Source: Chryseobacterium carnipullorum
Lineage (GTDB): Bacteria; Bacteroidota; Bacteroidia; Flavobacteriales; Weeksellaceae
Direction: 5' to 3'
Assembly: GCF_900142785.1 (NCBI RefSeq)
Contig: NZ_FRCD01000002.1
Coordinates: forward strand, 248,001 to 312,000
DNA length: 64,000 nucleotides
The translations under genes were made by a program, and so were the position numbers. The notes under the pieces are model-generated. The model had not been told where the DNA came from. It did not search any database and was given only the letters and a program-made list of their open reading frames with translations. Shown piece by piece: positions 16,210-25,117 of the stretch. Numbering within the stretch: position 1 is the first letter of the stretch; the number at the start of each line of letters is the position of its first letter.

Positions 16210-16857
16210 ATGAAAAAAATCACCACATTATTCCTTGTGGCGGGTGCTTTATGTGCTGCAAACGCACAGGTGGGTATTAATACTGCTAATCCTCAGGGAA
16301 CTTTAGATGTAGCGGGAGAAACATTGGTTGAATCTTACCTTGTAGATACCGTCAATTCACCCGCAACAGGAAATTATTTTCTTCTCACCCGCTCAAAAGA
16401 TACTTCACCTGTCGGAAAAATCAAGATGCTGGATATTTCACTCCGTAATGTAGCCCCTGTGAATACCTATAATATTATTCTTAGAAATGTAAGCCAGGAT
16501 GAAGTCGTTAATCTCAATACTGGCCTGGAAACCAGTAAATATGTAGTGGCCATTACGGGTGCTGTTTTTACAAGCGCTGTTTCAGCGGTAAATACTTCAA
16601 CCACACCCAAATCCTTCGGAGCTTATTCTACGGAAGTAACTCAGGTGACGAACGGAGGGAAAAAGTATCACGCTATTAATTTAAGCTTTAAAGGAGTTGG
16701 TACGGTGTCTTCAGTGAACGGTACCTGGACTCTTACCCTTAATGTATTTGAAAAATCACTGGTGAAAGAATGGGGAACCTTTACCGGGTCTGTATCCGCT
16801 TCAGCTTCGCCGGTTTATTCAGGAGTTTCAACCAATACGCCTTTAGGGCTTCAATAA
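16210..16857 (+). CDS. Secreted protein with N-terminal VGINT module (paralogue 2)
   Basis: The 215-residue protein has a signal peptide (MKKITTLFLVAGALCAANA) followed by QVGINTANPQGTLDVAGE. It shares LETSKYVVAITGAVF and GTWTLTLNVFEKS with its neighbours, so the three are paralogues at low identity. The gap to the upstream gene is 14 bases and the downstream gene begins at or just after its stop, so one transcript is likely. No enzymatic motif is visible, and an adhesive or structural surface role is only a guess. Confidence 0.8.
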   Translation: MKKITTLFLVAGALCAANAQVGINTANPQGTLDVAGETLVESYLVDTVNSPATGNYFLLTRSKDTSPVGKIKMLDISLRNVAPVNTYNIILRNVSQDEVVNLNTGLETSKYVVAITGAVFTSAVSAVNTSTTPKSFGAYSTEVTQVTNGGKKYHAINLSFKGVGTVSSVNGTWTLTLNVFEKSLVKEWGTFTGSVSASASPVYSGVSTNTPLGLQ

Positions 16858-16866
16858 ATGATGATC

Positions 16867-17559
16867 ATGGAAAAAAGAATTTGCATTATAATGATACTAT
16901 TTCTGGGAATGTTGGTAAACGCCCAGTCTGGAAGAGTTGGAATCAAAACCACTGATCCCAAAGAGACATTGGATGTTAACGGAAATACATACACCAATTC
17001 ACTATATCTTAGAAATCCCGGAGAACCTACGATGACCGGAGGAAGTTTTTTGGCTACTTCTGAAAATTCGCTCCAGCTGTATGATCCTAAACTGGAAAGC
17101 AGCGGACTGTTCAATTATCTTAAGCTTTCTCTTACGGGAATATCCGGTGCGGGAATTACAGATTATGATACTAAAATAGATGCGGATAAGTTCTTGGTCG
17201 TAGTTCATAATTATTCATTTAAAATGAATGATGGTACTACCAATGTAGCTCTTGATTACGGCGATAACGGAACCAATGACAACAGACAGGGATCTCCTGA
17301 TGTAACAGCATTTAAAAGTAAAGGGACTTGGCACATCAGAGCTAGGTTTACGGACAGTAAGCTTATTGCCCTTACATCTGCTAACCCTGGAAGAACCTAT
17401 AATAATTTTACAATAGACCTCTATCTGATGGCCTATAAAAGACTTATCACTAAACAGAATATCGGCGATATTAATTCTGATCTCGGAGGTACGAATGGTT
17501 CAGCGAGTACGATCAACAAGCCGTCTGGTTTTAGCAGGAGAAATGAATTGCTTATATAA
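16867..17559 (+). CDS. Secreted protein with N-terminal VGI(N/K)T module (paralogue 3)
   Basis: The 230-residue protein has a signal peptide (MEKRICIIMILFLGMLVNA), then RVGIKTTDPKETLDVNG. YDTKIDADKFLVVVHNYSF matches the corresponding stretch of paralogue 1, and the C-terminal strand is more divergent. Possible starts are ATG at 16858 (directly after the upstream stop), 16861 and 16867. I prefer 16867 because it gives the most regular signal peptide. The stop codon lies inside the terminator stem that ends the array. Function unknown. Confidence 0.78.
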   Translation: MEKRICIIMILFLGMLVNAQSGRVGIKTTDPKETLDVNGNTYTNSLYLRNPGEPTMTGGSFLATSENSLQLYDPKLESSGLFNYLKLSLTGISGAGITDYDTKIDADKFLVVVHNYSFKMNDGTTNVALDYGDNGTNDNRQGSPDVTAFKSKGTWHIRARFTDSKLIALTSANPGRTYNNFTIDLYLMAYKRLITKQNIGDINSDLGGTNGSASTINKPSGFSRRNELLI

Positions 17560-17590
17560 AAGAAGTTGTCTGGAGGCAGCTTCTTTTATA
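17555..17590 (+). terminator. Terminator of the three-gene secreted-protein array
   Basis: TATAAAAGAAGTTG (17555-17568) pairs with CAGCTTCTTTTATA (17577-17590) with one GU pair around an 8-base loop. The stop codon at 17557-17559 is inside the 5' arm. Confidence 0.8.
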
Positions 17591-18101
17591 TTTTCTTGAG
17601 TTATTTTTTGAATGAGAAATTTTCTGAAAAGTCGGTTATCTTTAAAGTGTGGGTCTCTTTTGGTGAATCATGAATGGGTAATTATTTCCTTGAGTATTTC
17701 TTTACAAAGAGCTTTCTCTTTATGGAGACAATTTCAATTTCTAAAATGTACTTCTCTCCGGAAATCTGATTTACACAAATGCCCTATATGAAGTAACAAA
17801 GCTGATAGCTGATAGCTGTCTTATTTTATGATGAACTTATTTGTAACCAGGAGAATAGAGGTTAGCCGTAAAAAATAGATTTCAAAATAAGAATGTAAAC
17901 TTTGTCGATTTCCGTTTCCGGCAGACACAAATAAAAAAATATTGATAATTCTTTCTAAAAATCAACACATTCCATTGGCTAATTCAAAAATATTTCATAA
18001 TTTTGCAGTCCGAAAAGTAGATTTACTGTATGTGAGTCGGTGATCTGCTGAATAAATAATGCTTCCAAACTCATTAATTATTCAAACTAAAAAAAAATAA
18101 A
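17591..18101 (+). promoter_or_regulatory. rplK operon promoter and leader
   Basis: No gene is visible in 17591-17970. A short direct repeat GCTGATA lies near 17801-17815. TTG at 17975-17977, a 20-base spacer and TAATTTTG at 17998-18005 form a full-consensus promoter. The resulting leader of about 90 bases before rplK could hold the uL1 autoregulatory site known for this operon in other bacteria, but I cannot identify that site. Confidence 0.8.
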
Positions 18102-18545
18102 ATGGCTAAGAAAGTCTTTAAAATGGTAAAGCTTCAGGTGAAAGGTGGCGCAGCTAACCCTTCTCCACCGGTAGGTCCAGCATTGGGTTCTGCAGGTGTG
18201 AACATCATGGAGTTTTGTAAGCAATTTAACGGAAGAACCCAAGATAAGCCAGGGCAAGTTTTACCTGTAGTAATTACAGTATACGAAGACAAATCTTTTG
18301 AATTCGTTATTAAAACTCCACCTGCAGCGATCCAGTTGATGGATGCGGCTAAAATCAAAGGAGGTTCCGGTGAACCAAACAGAAATAAAGTAGGGGCTGT
18401 ATCTTGGGATCAGGTTAAAAAGATCGCTGAAGATAAAATGGCAGACCTTAACTGTTTTACAATAGACTCTGCTCTTTCTATGGTAGCTGGTACTGCTAGA
18501 TCTATGGGATTAAAAGTAACAGGAACTAAACCAACTAACGCTTAA
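18102..18545 (+). CDS. rplK: 50S ribosomal protein uL11
   Basis: The 147-residue protein has the family core [20 protein letters not shown] and the rRNA-binding C-terminal domain ([10 protein letters not shown]). uL11 forms the stalk base and GTPase-associated centre. It is the first gene of rplK-rplA-rplJ-rplL, with its own promoter at 17975-18005. Length and start agree with the family. Confidence 0.97.
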   Translation: MAKKVFKMVKLQVKGGAANPSPPVGPALGSAGVNIMEFCKQFNGRTQDKPGQVLPVVITVYEDKSFEFVIKTPPAAIQLMDAAKIKGGSGEPNRNKVGAVSWDQVKKIAEDKMADLNCFTIDSALSMVAGTARSMGLKVTGTKPTNA

Positions 18546-18556
18546 AACTTACTGAA

Positions 18557-19249
18557 ATGGCAAAATTAACTAAAAAGCAAAAAGAAGCTTTAAGCAAAGT
18601 AGAAAAAGGTAGAATCTATAACCTTGAAGAAGGTGCAGCTCTTGTAAAAGAAGTAAACACTACAAAGTTTGATGCTTCTGTAGATATCGCTGTAAGATTG
18701 GGTGTAGATCCAAGAAAAGCAAACCAAATGGTAAGAGGTGTAGTATCTCTTCCTCACGGAACTGGTAAAGACGTTAAAGTTTTAGCGCTTGTTACACCAG
18801 ATAAAGAAGCTGAAGCTAAAGAAGCTGGAGCTGATTATGTAGGTCTTGACGAATATTTACAAAAAATAAAAGAAGGTTGGACAGATGTTGACGTTATCGT
18901 TACTATGCCAGCTGTTATGGGTAAATTAGGTCCATTAGGTAGAGTATTAGGACCAAGAGGTCTAATGCCTAACCCTAAATCAGGAACTGTAACCATGGAA
19001 ATTGGTAAAGCAGTAACTGAAGTGAAAGCAGGTAAAATTGATTTCAAAGTAGATAAATACGGGATCATCCACGCAGGTATTGGTAAAGTATCTTTCGATG
19101 CTGATAAAATCAAAGAAAATGCTCAGGAATTAATCTCGACATTGATCAAAATGAAACCAACTGCTGCTAAAGGTACTTATGTGAAGAGCATTTATTTGTC
19201 TTCTACAATGAGCCCAGGTATTGCAATTGATAGTAAATCTGTTAACTAA
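18557..19249 (+). CDS. rplA: 50S ribosomal protein uL1
   Basis: The 230-residue protein has the conserved stretches [19 protein letters not shown] and [15 protein letters not shown]. uL1 forms the mobile L1 stalk and represses its own operon in many bacteria. It lies 11 bases after rplK and 17 bases before rplJ. Confidence 0.97.
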   Translation: MAKLTKKQKEALSKVEKGRIYNLEEGAALVKEVNTTKFDASVDIAVRLGVDPRKANQMVRGVVSLPHGTGKDVKVLALVTPDKEAEAKEAGADYVGLDEYLQKIKEGWTDVDVIVTMPAVMGKLGPLGRVLGPRGLMPNPKSGTVTMEIGKAVTEVKAGKIDFKVDKYGIIHAGIGKVSFDADKIKENAQELISTLIKMKPTAAKGTYVKSIYLSSTMSPGIAIDSKSVN

Positions 19250-19266
19250 TAATAATCCTTAAGACA

Positions 19267-19863
19267 ATGACAAAAGACCAAAAAGTTGTAGCAATACAAG
19301 AGATCAAAGACTTGCTTCAGGATGCGAAAGTAGTTTACGTAGCAGATCTAGACGGTTTGAACGCTGCTAAATCTTCTGATTTCAGAAGACAGGCTTTCAA
19401 ACAGAATATCAAAGTGAAAGTGGTAAAAAATACACTTTTACAAAAAGCAATGGAGCAAATGGAAGGAGTAGATTACTCTGAAATGTTTGAAACGTTCAAA
19501 GGAAATTCAGCATTGATGATTTCTGATACGGCAAACGCTCCTGCAAAATTAATTCAAGGGTTCAGAAAGAAAGAAGATAAGCCAGCTTTAAAGTCTGCTT
19601 ACCTTCAGGAAACTTTCTACGTTGGAGACGAAAACTTATCTGCACTTGCTAACATCAAGTCTAGAGAAGAAATGATCGGAGAAATCATCGGATTACTTCA
19701 ATCTCCAATTCAAAGAGTTGTTTCTGCTCTTCAAAACAAACCTGAAACAGTAGAAGCTAAAGCTGAAGAAGCTGCTGCACCTGCTGCGGAAGAAACTCCT
19801 GCTGAGGCGGCTCCAGAAGCTCCTGCTGCAGAAAGCACGGAAGAAACTCCAAGTGCTGAATAA
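19267..19863 (+). CDS. rplJ: 50S ribosomal protein uL10 with Ala/Glu-rich tail
   Basis: The 198-residue protein anchors the uL10-bL12 stalk. The N-terminal rRNA-binding domain (VVYVADLDGLNAAKSSDFRR, then VKVVKNTLLQKAM) is standard. After the bL12-binding helix (SPIQRVVSALQNK) there is an extra tail of about 38 residues made of Ala, Glu and Pro. Such tails occur in some Bacteroidota and are probably disordered. The 17-base gap from rplA leaves no room for an L10 leader of the Firmicutes type. Confidence 0.96.
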   Translation: MTKDQKVVAIQEIKDLLQDAKVVYVADLDGLNAAKSSDFRRQAFKQNIKVKVVKNTLLQKAMEQMEGVDYSEMFETFKGNSALMISDTANAPAKLIQGFRKKEDKPALKSAYLQETFYVGDENLSALANIKSREEMIGEIIGLLQSPIQRVVSALQNKPETVEAKAEEAAAPAAEETPAEAAPEAPAAESTEETPSAE

Positions 19864-19909
19864 TTACTCTCAAAAAATTAAATAAATAATCAACAAAAAC
19901 ATTACAACA

Positions 19910-20275
19910 ATGTCAGATTTAAAAAATTTAGCTGAAACGCTAGTAAACCTTACTGTAAAAGACGTAAACGAATTAGCTACTATCCTTAAGGATGAGTACG
20001 GAATTGAGCCAGCTGCTGCTGCTGTAGTAGTTGCTGCAGGTGGTGGAGAAGCTGCTGAAGAAAAGACTGAATTCGACGTAATTCTTAAGTCTGCAGGTGC
20101 ATCTAAATTAGCTATCGTTAAATTGGTAAAAGATTTAACTGGTGCTGGTCTTAAAGAAGCTAAAGATATCGTAGACGGAGCTCCTGCTGCTATCAAACAA
20201 GGAATCTCCAAAGACGAAGCTGAAGCTCTTAAGAAGCAATTAGAAGAAGCTGGTGCTGAAGTAGAATTGAAATAA
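19910..20275 (+). CDS. rplL: 50S ribosomal protein bL12
   Basis: The 121-residue stalk protein has the N-terminal dimerisation domain ([20 protein letters not shown]), an Ala-rich hinge and the factor-binding C-terminal domain ([20 protein letters not shown]). It is the last gene of the rplKAJL operon, followed by a strong terminator rather than by rpoB. Confidence 0.97.
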   Translation: MSDLKNLAETLVNLTVKDVNELATILKDEYGIEPAAAAVVVAAGGGEAAEEKTEFDVILKSAGASKLAIVKLVKDLTGAGLKEAKDIVDGAPAAIKQGISKDEAEALKKQLEEAGAEVELK

Positions 20276-20296
20276 TTCAATTTACTATAAAATAGG

Positions 20297-20327
20297 AAGC
20301 CCGGACAGTAATGTCCGGGCTTTTTTT
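20297..20327 (+). terminator. Terminator after rplL
   Basis: AAGCCCGGACA (20297-20307) pairs perfectly with TGTCCGGGCTT (20312-20322) around GTAA, followed by a T-run. It separates the ribosomal protein operon from the next block. Confidence 0.93.
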
Positions 20328-20496
20328 GTGGGGATTCAATTATTAAAACTGAAATATTCGCTAATCGTATTCAAATATGCATGATGGATGTAATTTCATA
20401 TTTGATTATAATTGTGAAATAATTAATAATCGGTACAATTTAATATTTATTATTTATAGAATAGCTTATTTTTATTAATTATTTTGCATTAGAATA

Positions 20497-20525
20497 TTGT
20501 AATGTTTGAAAAATAACTATATTTG
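20497..20525 (+). promoter_or_regulatory. Promoter with TATATTTG box
   Basis: TTG at 20497-20499 and TATATTTG at 20518-20525 have an 18-base spacer. It would start a transcript near 20530, just before the TTG start of the unknown gene at 20547. Confidence 0.6.
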
Positions 20526-20546
20526 TATCGAAAAAAAACGCACAAT

Positions 20547-21047
20547 TTGAAACAAAGTTACTTTATTTTCTACGGCTCTGCTGTAGCATATTGTATCAGT
20601 ATGCTGGCTGCATTGCAGGTTGGGAATCTCAGCATTATATCTTCAGTGGTACAGAAGTCCACTGTTCAAAAATACCGTACGGATATCATAAATAGTTTCG
20701 AATACATCACAGCGAACTCTTCAGAAAACCCGCAATATGATCGACCTGGTACTAATCATTTTTTACCAGAAACAAGCACTAGTAGGGAATGGAACAAAGA
20801 AGTGTTCCGTTTAAAAAATAACTATTATTCTGGAACTGATTACAGTACATTCAATTACTTCGCTCTAATTCATTCTTCTCATAGCAGAATTCTCTCTTTT
20901 ATTACATCAGATCAACTCCATATCAACCCTCCATCTATAGAAACAAGGACTGGTAAATACCAGAAATCCAATGTCCATTTGTCTGTAGATTCTAAAAGTA
21001 CGAAAGGATTTAGCGACATCATTAAGTTTCCTGACAAATTATCTTAG
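20547..21047 (+). CDS. Hypothetical protein, possible signal anchor
   Basis: The 166-residue frame has no ATG near its start. I propose TTG at 20547, because a promoter -7 box ends at 20525 and translation from there gives a hydrophobic N-terminus (MKQSYFIFYGSAVAYCISML). The rest is polar, rich in Ser, Thr, Asn and Tyr, and shows no motif I recognise. It stands between the rplL terminator and the YadA-like gene. The frame is long for this AT-rich context and has a promoter, but the missing ATG and unusual composition leave doubt. It could be a decayed gene. Confidence 0.4.
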   Translation: MKQSYFIFYGSAVAYCISMLAALQVGNLSIISSVVQKSTVQKYRTDIINSFEYITANSSENPQYDRPGTNHFLPETSTSREWNKEVFRLKNNYYSGTDYSTFNYFALIHSSHSRILSFITSDQLHINPPSIETRTGKYQKSNVHLSVDSKSTKGFSDIIKFPDKLS

Positions 21048-21180
21048 GCAGACTCTCTAATAGGTATCCAATCCATTCGCTTTAACGAAAAACAACAATG
21101 TTCTCCTCTTTATGCGGGTGAAAGGATCTCTGTACTTATTAATAAAAAATAAACACACAAAAAAACAAAATTCACTAAAA

Positions 21181-22353
21181 ATGAAAAACAGATTATTTAC
21201 GATCGCAGCCATGGCTCTCTCTTTTGGGGCATACGCACAAGTAGGAATTAATACTAATCAGCCCCAGGCAAGCCTTGATGTGGTAGGTTTTCCTTTAAAC
21301 ACAAATAAATTGGATGGCATTATTGCACCCAGGATTTCAGTAAGTCAGTTGACTGCTAAAACCTATACTACTGCTCAAACCGGAGCTTTGGTTTACGTAA
21401 CGGCTATCGATGCTGCTCCTGCTGTTCAGACGGTTAATGTTACTGCTTCCGGTTACTATTATTTTGACGGATCACTATGGCAGAAGCAGACAGGAACGGA
21501 ATGGCAGGTTAAAGGAAATGCCGTTGGCGAAATTTCTACATCAGCAGAAACTTTAGGAGTTGCTCCGATTTCAGCTAATTATCTGGGACCTAAAGGATCT
21601 GCAGATCTTGTTATGATCAGTGCGAATAAAGTTCATGCAGTTCTTGATGCTGCAGGAGGACTCTCAGGCGGTGGTGAAAATGCTTCCAGCCTCTCATGGG
21701 GAAGTACGAATACGGTCAATAACACTTCAAATAATATAGCCCTTGGAAGAGGAAATACAGCGACGGCTTCAGCGGCTAATTTTCCCGGAATAGCGATAGG
21801 CTCAGGAAATACCGCTACAGCGGGGGGGAAAGTGTTTGGTACAGGAAATTCGGCAATATCATCCAACAATTTTGCTTTTGGAGGTTTTAATAGAACCGGA
21901 AACTCTGTAGCCGTTGCAGTAGGTTACTCAAATGATGCTTCAAATGGTGGCTTCGCATTCGGGGCCAACAATAATGTGACCTTAAATAATTTTGCTCTTG
22001 GAAGCAATAATACGGTAAGTGGGACAGGTTCTGTTGCCATTGGAATTAACGGTACCTCAGTGGCTGCCCAATCAACCTACGCCAATACTTCTCACGTATT
22101 TTCAGGACAAGGGAATGCAGGAACAGTGATTACGGATGTTGGGATCAATGTCACGCCTAGCTCAACCAATTATGCGGATCTTGAAATAAGTAAGGCTCTT
22201 CAGATAAAGGCTTCTGCTGCAAGACCAGCTTGTGATTCAAGTAATGCAGGATCAATACTTTATGAAGTGACTACTACATTGGGAGTAACCAGCGGTACTT
22301 TTATCGGTTGCAGACAGACTGGTAATGCTGTGTACGGATGGCAAAATCTATAA
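21181..22353 (+). CDS. Secreted protein with VGINT module and YadA-like head repeats
   Basis: The 390-residue protein has a signal peptide ending AYA, then QVGINTNQPQASLDVVG and a segment typical of flavobacterial surface proteins (GYYYFDGSLWQKQ). Residues of about 185-300 are degenerate 14-16-residue repeats with G-(I/F)AIGSGN, NFAFGG.N, VAVGY.N, FALGSNN and VAIGINGT. This is the pattern of the left-handed beta-roll in trimeric autotransporter heads. No membrane anchor of the YadA type and no T9SS domain follows. An adhesin or appendage tip is plausible but unproven. I use the ATG at 21181, since frames starting further upstream have no signal peptide. Confidence 0.8.
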   Translation: MKNRLFTIAAMALSFGAYAQVGINTNQPQASLDVVGFPLNTNKLDGIIAPRISVSQLTAKTYTTAQTGALVYVTAIDAAPAVQTVNVTASGYYYFDGSLWQKQTGTEWQVKGNAVGEISTSAETLGVAPISANYLGPKGSADLVMISANKVHAVLDAAGGLSGGGENASSLSWGSTNTVNNTSNNIALGRGNTATASAANFPGIAIGSGNTATAGGKVFGTGNSAISSNNFAFGGFNRTGNSVAVAVGYSNDASNGGFAFGANNNVTLNNFALGSNNTVSGTGSVAIGINGTSVAAQSTYANTSHVFSGQGNAGTVITDVGINVTPSSTNYADLEISKALQIKASAARPACDSSNAGSILYEVTTTLGVTSGTFIGCRQTGNAVYGWQNL

Positions 22354-22393
22354 TCAATAAACACAAACCTTAACAAAAAAAATAAAACAAAAA

Positions 22394-24991
22394 ATGACAA
22401 AAAAATTATTCGAAAAATGGGCGTCAGTATTTCTGGTGTTGATCATCTCAGCATCAGCATTCGCACAAAAAGGCTATGAACCTATCCGTGGAATGGGGGT
22501 GGAAGCCAAACCTGTTAACAACTCAGGGATCTGTCTGGCTTGTTATAGCGGAAGCATGAATCCGGTGGTGGATGCGAATCTTGATAACAGCGTAAGCATG
22601 GGTAATTTTGCTTCCCTGTTGAGTGGAAATGGTATTTCAGTAAAAAATACAAATACCACTTATCCGGCAGGATATATCACGGGATTTAATGTAGACCTTG
22701 GAACAAGTTTTATTACAGTAGATCTGTTAAGTTCATTACGAATCAGTACCTACAAAAATGGTGTGCTTCAGGAAACCACGACAAGCAGTACATTATTGTC
22801 TGTACCGGCATTTGGAGGGAGTAAAAACAGAATTTTCCTGCATTTAAAAACAACAAAAGAATTTAATGAAGTAAGACTCTATCAGACCAACGTACTGTCT
22901 TTGTTCAGTGCAATGAATGTATATTATGCATTCGCGTTTGATCCAGCCAAAGTTCCTGTTGACCAGAATAATATCTGTGATGATATTATTGCTGGAAGTG
23001 GGGTAGACGGTAATGTATCCGGAAGCAGCAGTTTTATTGCTCCGCTTTCTTTTGTTCAGAATAGAGAAAGAATCGGAGATGGTGATAAAAATTCCTACGG
23101 GTCTATTGTATTGCCTGCAGGTCTTCTTGGATCTTATTCAGTGGGGGTTTTAGATAAAAATCAGGTATATCCTGCAGGAAACAAAGCAGGTTTTGTCATC
23201 TCTCCTGATGATGAAGGAAAACTTATAAGTGCAGAATTCCTGAAAAATATCACAGTAGAAACTTATTTATATGGCCAGCTGCAGGATTCCAGAACGTTAT
23301 TAGATGGAGGAGGATTGATCAATATCAAAGTATTAGGTTTTGGTTCAGGAAAACAGAAGGTTACCCTTACCTCTTCCAAGCCTTTTAACGAAGTACGTTT
23401 AAAAGTGACGCAGACTTTAGGGATTAATTTAGGATCTTTAAAAGTGTATTATGCATTTGAGGAGCCTGCATCTTGTGACTGTAACGATAAAATTCAGACA
23501 AGTGGTTCTGCGATTGCCGGTAATCTGGTAACGGGAACCAACTGGACTTCCGGTCCTGGATTTCTTGGTCTTATTTTGGCGAAAATGACCAACCCTTCTG
23601 CTATTGTGGATACCAATACTTCTAATTATGCTACAGCAACGATTCCTGCAGCGTCATTTCTGAGTATTTTCTCTTCCTATGCAACGGTGGATACCAATAC
23701 TATGCTTCCAGCCAATACATACGCCGGATTTACATTGGAAAAAGCGGCCAATTTGATCGGGGTAAGTGTTCTTGAAAATATTAGGGTGACTCTTTATAAC
23801 AATAATACTCAAACAGATGTTTTCACAAGTACAGGAAGCCTGATTAGTGGAAACTTCTTCACAACAGATTCAAACAAATTTTATGTCGGAGGTAAGGCGA
23901 CAAAACCTTTTAACCGTATTAAAATAACTTTCTACAGCGGTACAGGAATTCGTATTCCTCAGAATTATTACATCTATAATGCATTTGCCAGCAGAGATGA
24001 TGATAATGATGGGATTCCAAACTGTTTTGACCAATGTTCAAACGGTAATGACAGTATCGATATGAATGGAAACGGTATTCCTGATTGTGCAGAAGGATGT
24101 ACAGCAGTGAATGATAAATCCCCTTCATTAGATACTGATGCAGATGGTATTAAAGATGCTTGTGATCTTGATTCTGATAACGATGGAATTCCGGATGCTC
24201 TTGAAGATCTTGATCAGAACGGGAAATTTGAAGATGATGATACAGAAGGAGTTTTTGGTCCTGTACAGGTATTGGGAGACGGGATTTCCAGCTACCTGGA
24301 TTTAGATTCTGATAATGATGGTATTTTAGATTTATTTGAATCGGGTATTCCTGCATCTGTAATCAGTCAGATTGATACAGACCGTAACGGTATTATAGAT
24401 AGTAATGTTGCCGTAGGAAATAATGGTATTGCCGATATCCTGGAAACTTCTCCGGATTCAGGAATATTGAAATATCCTCTTAAAAATACAGATGGTGATG
24501 ATAAACCTGATTTTATTGATTTAAATTCAAATGGAGCTGATTATGATCTTTATGCTATTGGTAAAGATAATCTAGATGACTTCGGGGCAGGATTTATTTC
24601 CAGAATTAATGATCTTGATAAAGATGGTATTCAGGCGGTAGTAGATACAGACCTTGTCAGAAGAGGAGCACCGAATTCTCCACTATCCCCTTATATCTCT
24701 CTGTTGAAAATCGGTCAGGCATCAGCAAAAGCAATTACTGATTCTGATATTACTGAAAAGGCTAATGATATCAAAGTATATCCTAATCCTGTAAAATCAG
24801 GTGAAAACCTTAATGTGAAGTCTGAAGAAACCGGTATTTACAGTGTGTTCTCTGCTCAGGGGCAGCTGATCAGATCTGACAAATTCTCAGGCAATACTGA
24901 AATCAGTACAGCTTCACTGCCGGCAGGTGTTTACATTGTGAAAATAGAAACCAGAACAACCGTAAAATCTTATAAGATTGTTGTAAAATAA
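22394..24991 (+). CDS. Secreted protein with thrombospondin type 3-like repeats and T9SS sorting domain
   Basis: The 865-residue protein has a signal peptide ending AFAQ and three similar beta-rich units of about 170-190 residues (each with a Cys-containing start such as SGICLACYSG, NNICDDIIAG and SCDCNDKIQT). A calcium-binding type stretch from about 535 to 760 follows with repeated D.DNDGIPD motifs. The C-terminal type A sorting domain (VYPNPVKSGENLNVKS to KSYKIVVK) directs type IX secretion and surface attachment. Its role is probably adhesive or structural. It follows the YadA-like gene by 40 bases and ends at a terminator, so the two may be one operon. Confidence 0.9.
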   Translation: MTKKLFEKWASVFLVLIISASAFAQKGYEPIRGMGVEAKPVNNSGICLACYSGSMNPVVDANLDNSVSMGNFASLLSGNGISVKNTNTTYPAGYITGFNVDLGTSFITVDLLSSLRISTYKNGVLQETTTSSTLLSVPAFGGSKNRIFLHLKTTKEFNEVRLYQTNVLSLFSAMNVYYAFAFDPAKVPVDQNNICDDIIAGSGVDGNVSGSSSFIAPLSFVQNRERIGDGDKNSYGSIVLPAGLLGSYSVGVLDKNQVYPAGNKAGFVISPDDEGKLISAEFLKNITVETYLYGQLQDSRTLLDGGGLINIKVLGFGSGKQKVTLTSSKPFNEVRLKVTQTLGINLGSLKVYYAFEEPASCDCNDKIQTSGSAIAGNLVTGTNWTSGPGFLGLILAKMTNPSAIVDTNTSNYATATIPAASFLSIFSSYATVDTNTMLPANTYAGFTLEKAANLIGVSVLENIRVTLYNNNTQTDVFTSTGSLISGNFFTTDSNKFYVGGKATKPFNRIKITFYSGTGIRIPQNYYIYNAFASRDDDNDGIPNCFDQCSNGNDSIDMNGNGIPDCAEGCTAVNDKSPSLDTDADGIKDACDLDSDNDGIPDALEDLDQNGKFEDDDTEGVFGPVQVLGDGISSYLDLDSDNDGILDLFESGIPASVISQIDTDRNGIIDSNVAVGNNGIADILETSPDSGILKYPLKNTDGDDKPDFIDLNSNGADYDLYAIGKDNLDDFGAGFISRINDLDKDGIQAVVDTDLVRRGAPNSPLSPYISLLKIGQASAKAITDSDITEKANDIKVYPNPVKSGENLNVKSEETGIYSVFSAQGQLIRSDKFSGNTEISTASLPAGVYIVKIETRTTVKSYKIVVK

Positions 24992-25012
24992 TTTCTCAGA
25001 TACGATAAAAGC

Positions 25013-25041
25013 AATGGCCGCCCTTAAAAGCGGCCATTTTT
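25013..25041 (+). terminator. Terminator before rpoB region
   Basis: AATGGCCGC (25013-25021) pairs with GCGGCCATT (25030-25038) around an 8-base loop, followed by T residues. It ends the secreted-protein block. Confidence 0.88.
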
Positions 25042-25082
25042 ATATTTAATTCGTTTAACGATCTCAAAATGAGAGGTTTTAT

Positions 25083-25113
25083 TTGTGTATATGCAGAAAT
25101 TTTTGTAATTTTG
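25083..25113 (+). promoter_or_regulatory. rpoBC promoter (TTG-N20-TAATTTTG)
   Basis: TTG at 25083-25085 and TAATTTTG at 25106-25113 are exactly 20 bases apart. This is the only strong promoter found between the upstream terminator and rpoB. Confidence 0.82.
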
Positions 25114-25117
25114 TCCC

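Noticed and set aside
16770..16955. Frame bridging the second and third secreted-protein genes
   Set aside because: It overlaps both genes in another phase and lacks any signal peptide or motif.
17801..17822. Short direct repeat GCTGATA x2 as a CRISPR or regulatory array
   Set aside because: There are only two copies of a 7-base unit with no spacer structure. No CRISPR array is seen anywhere in the window.
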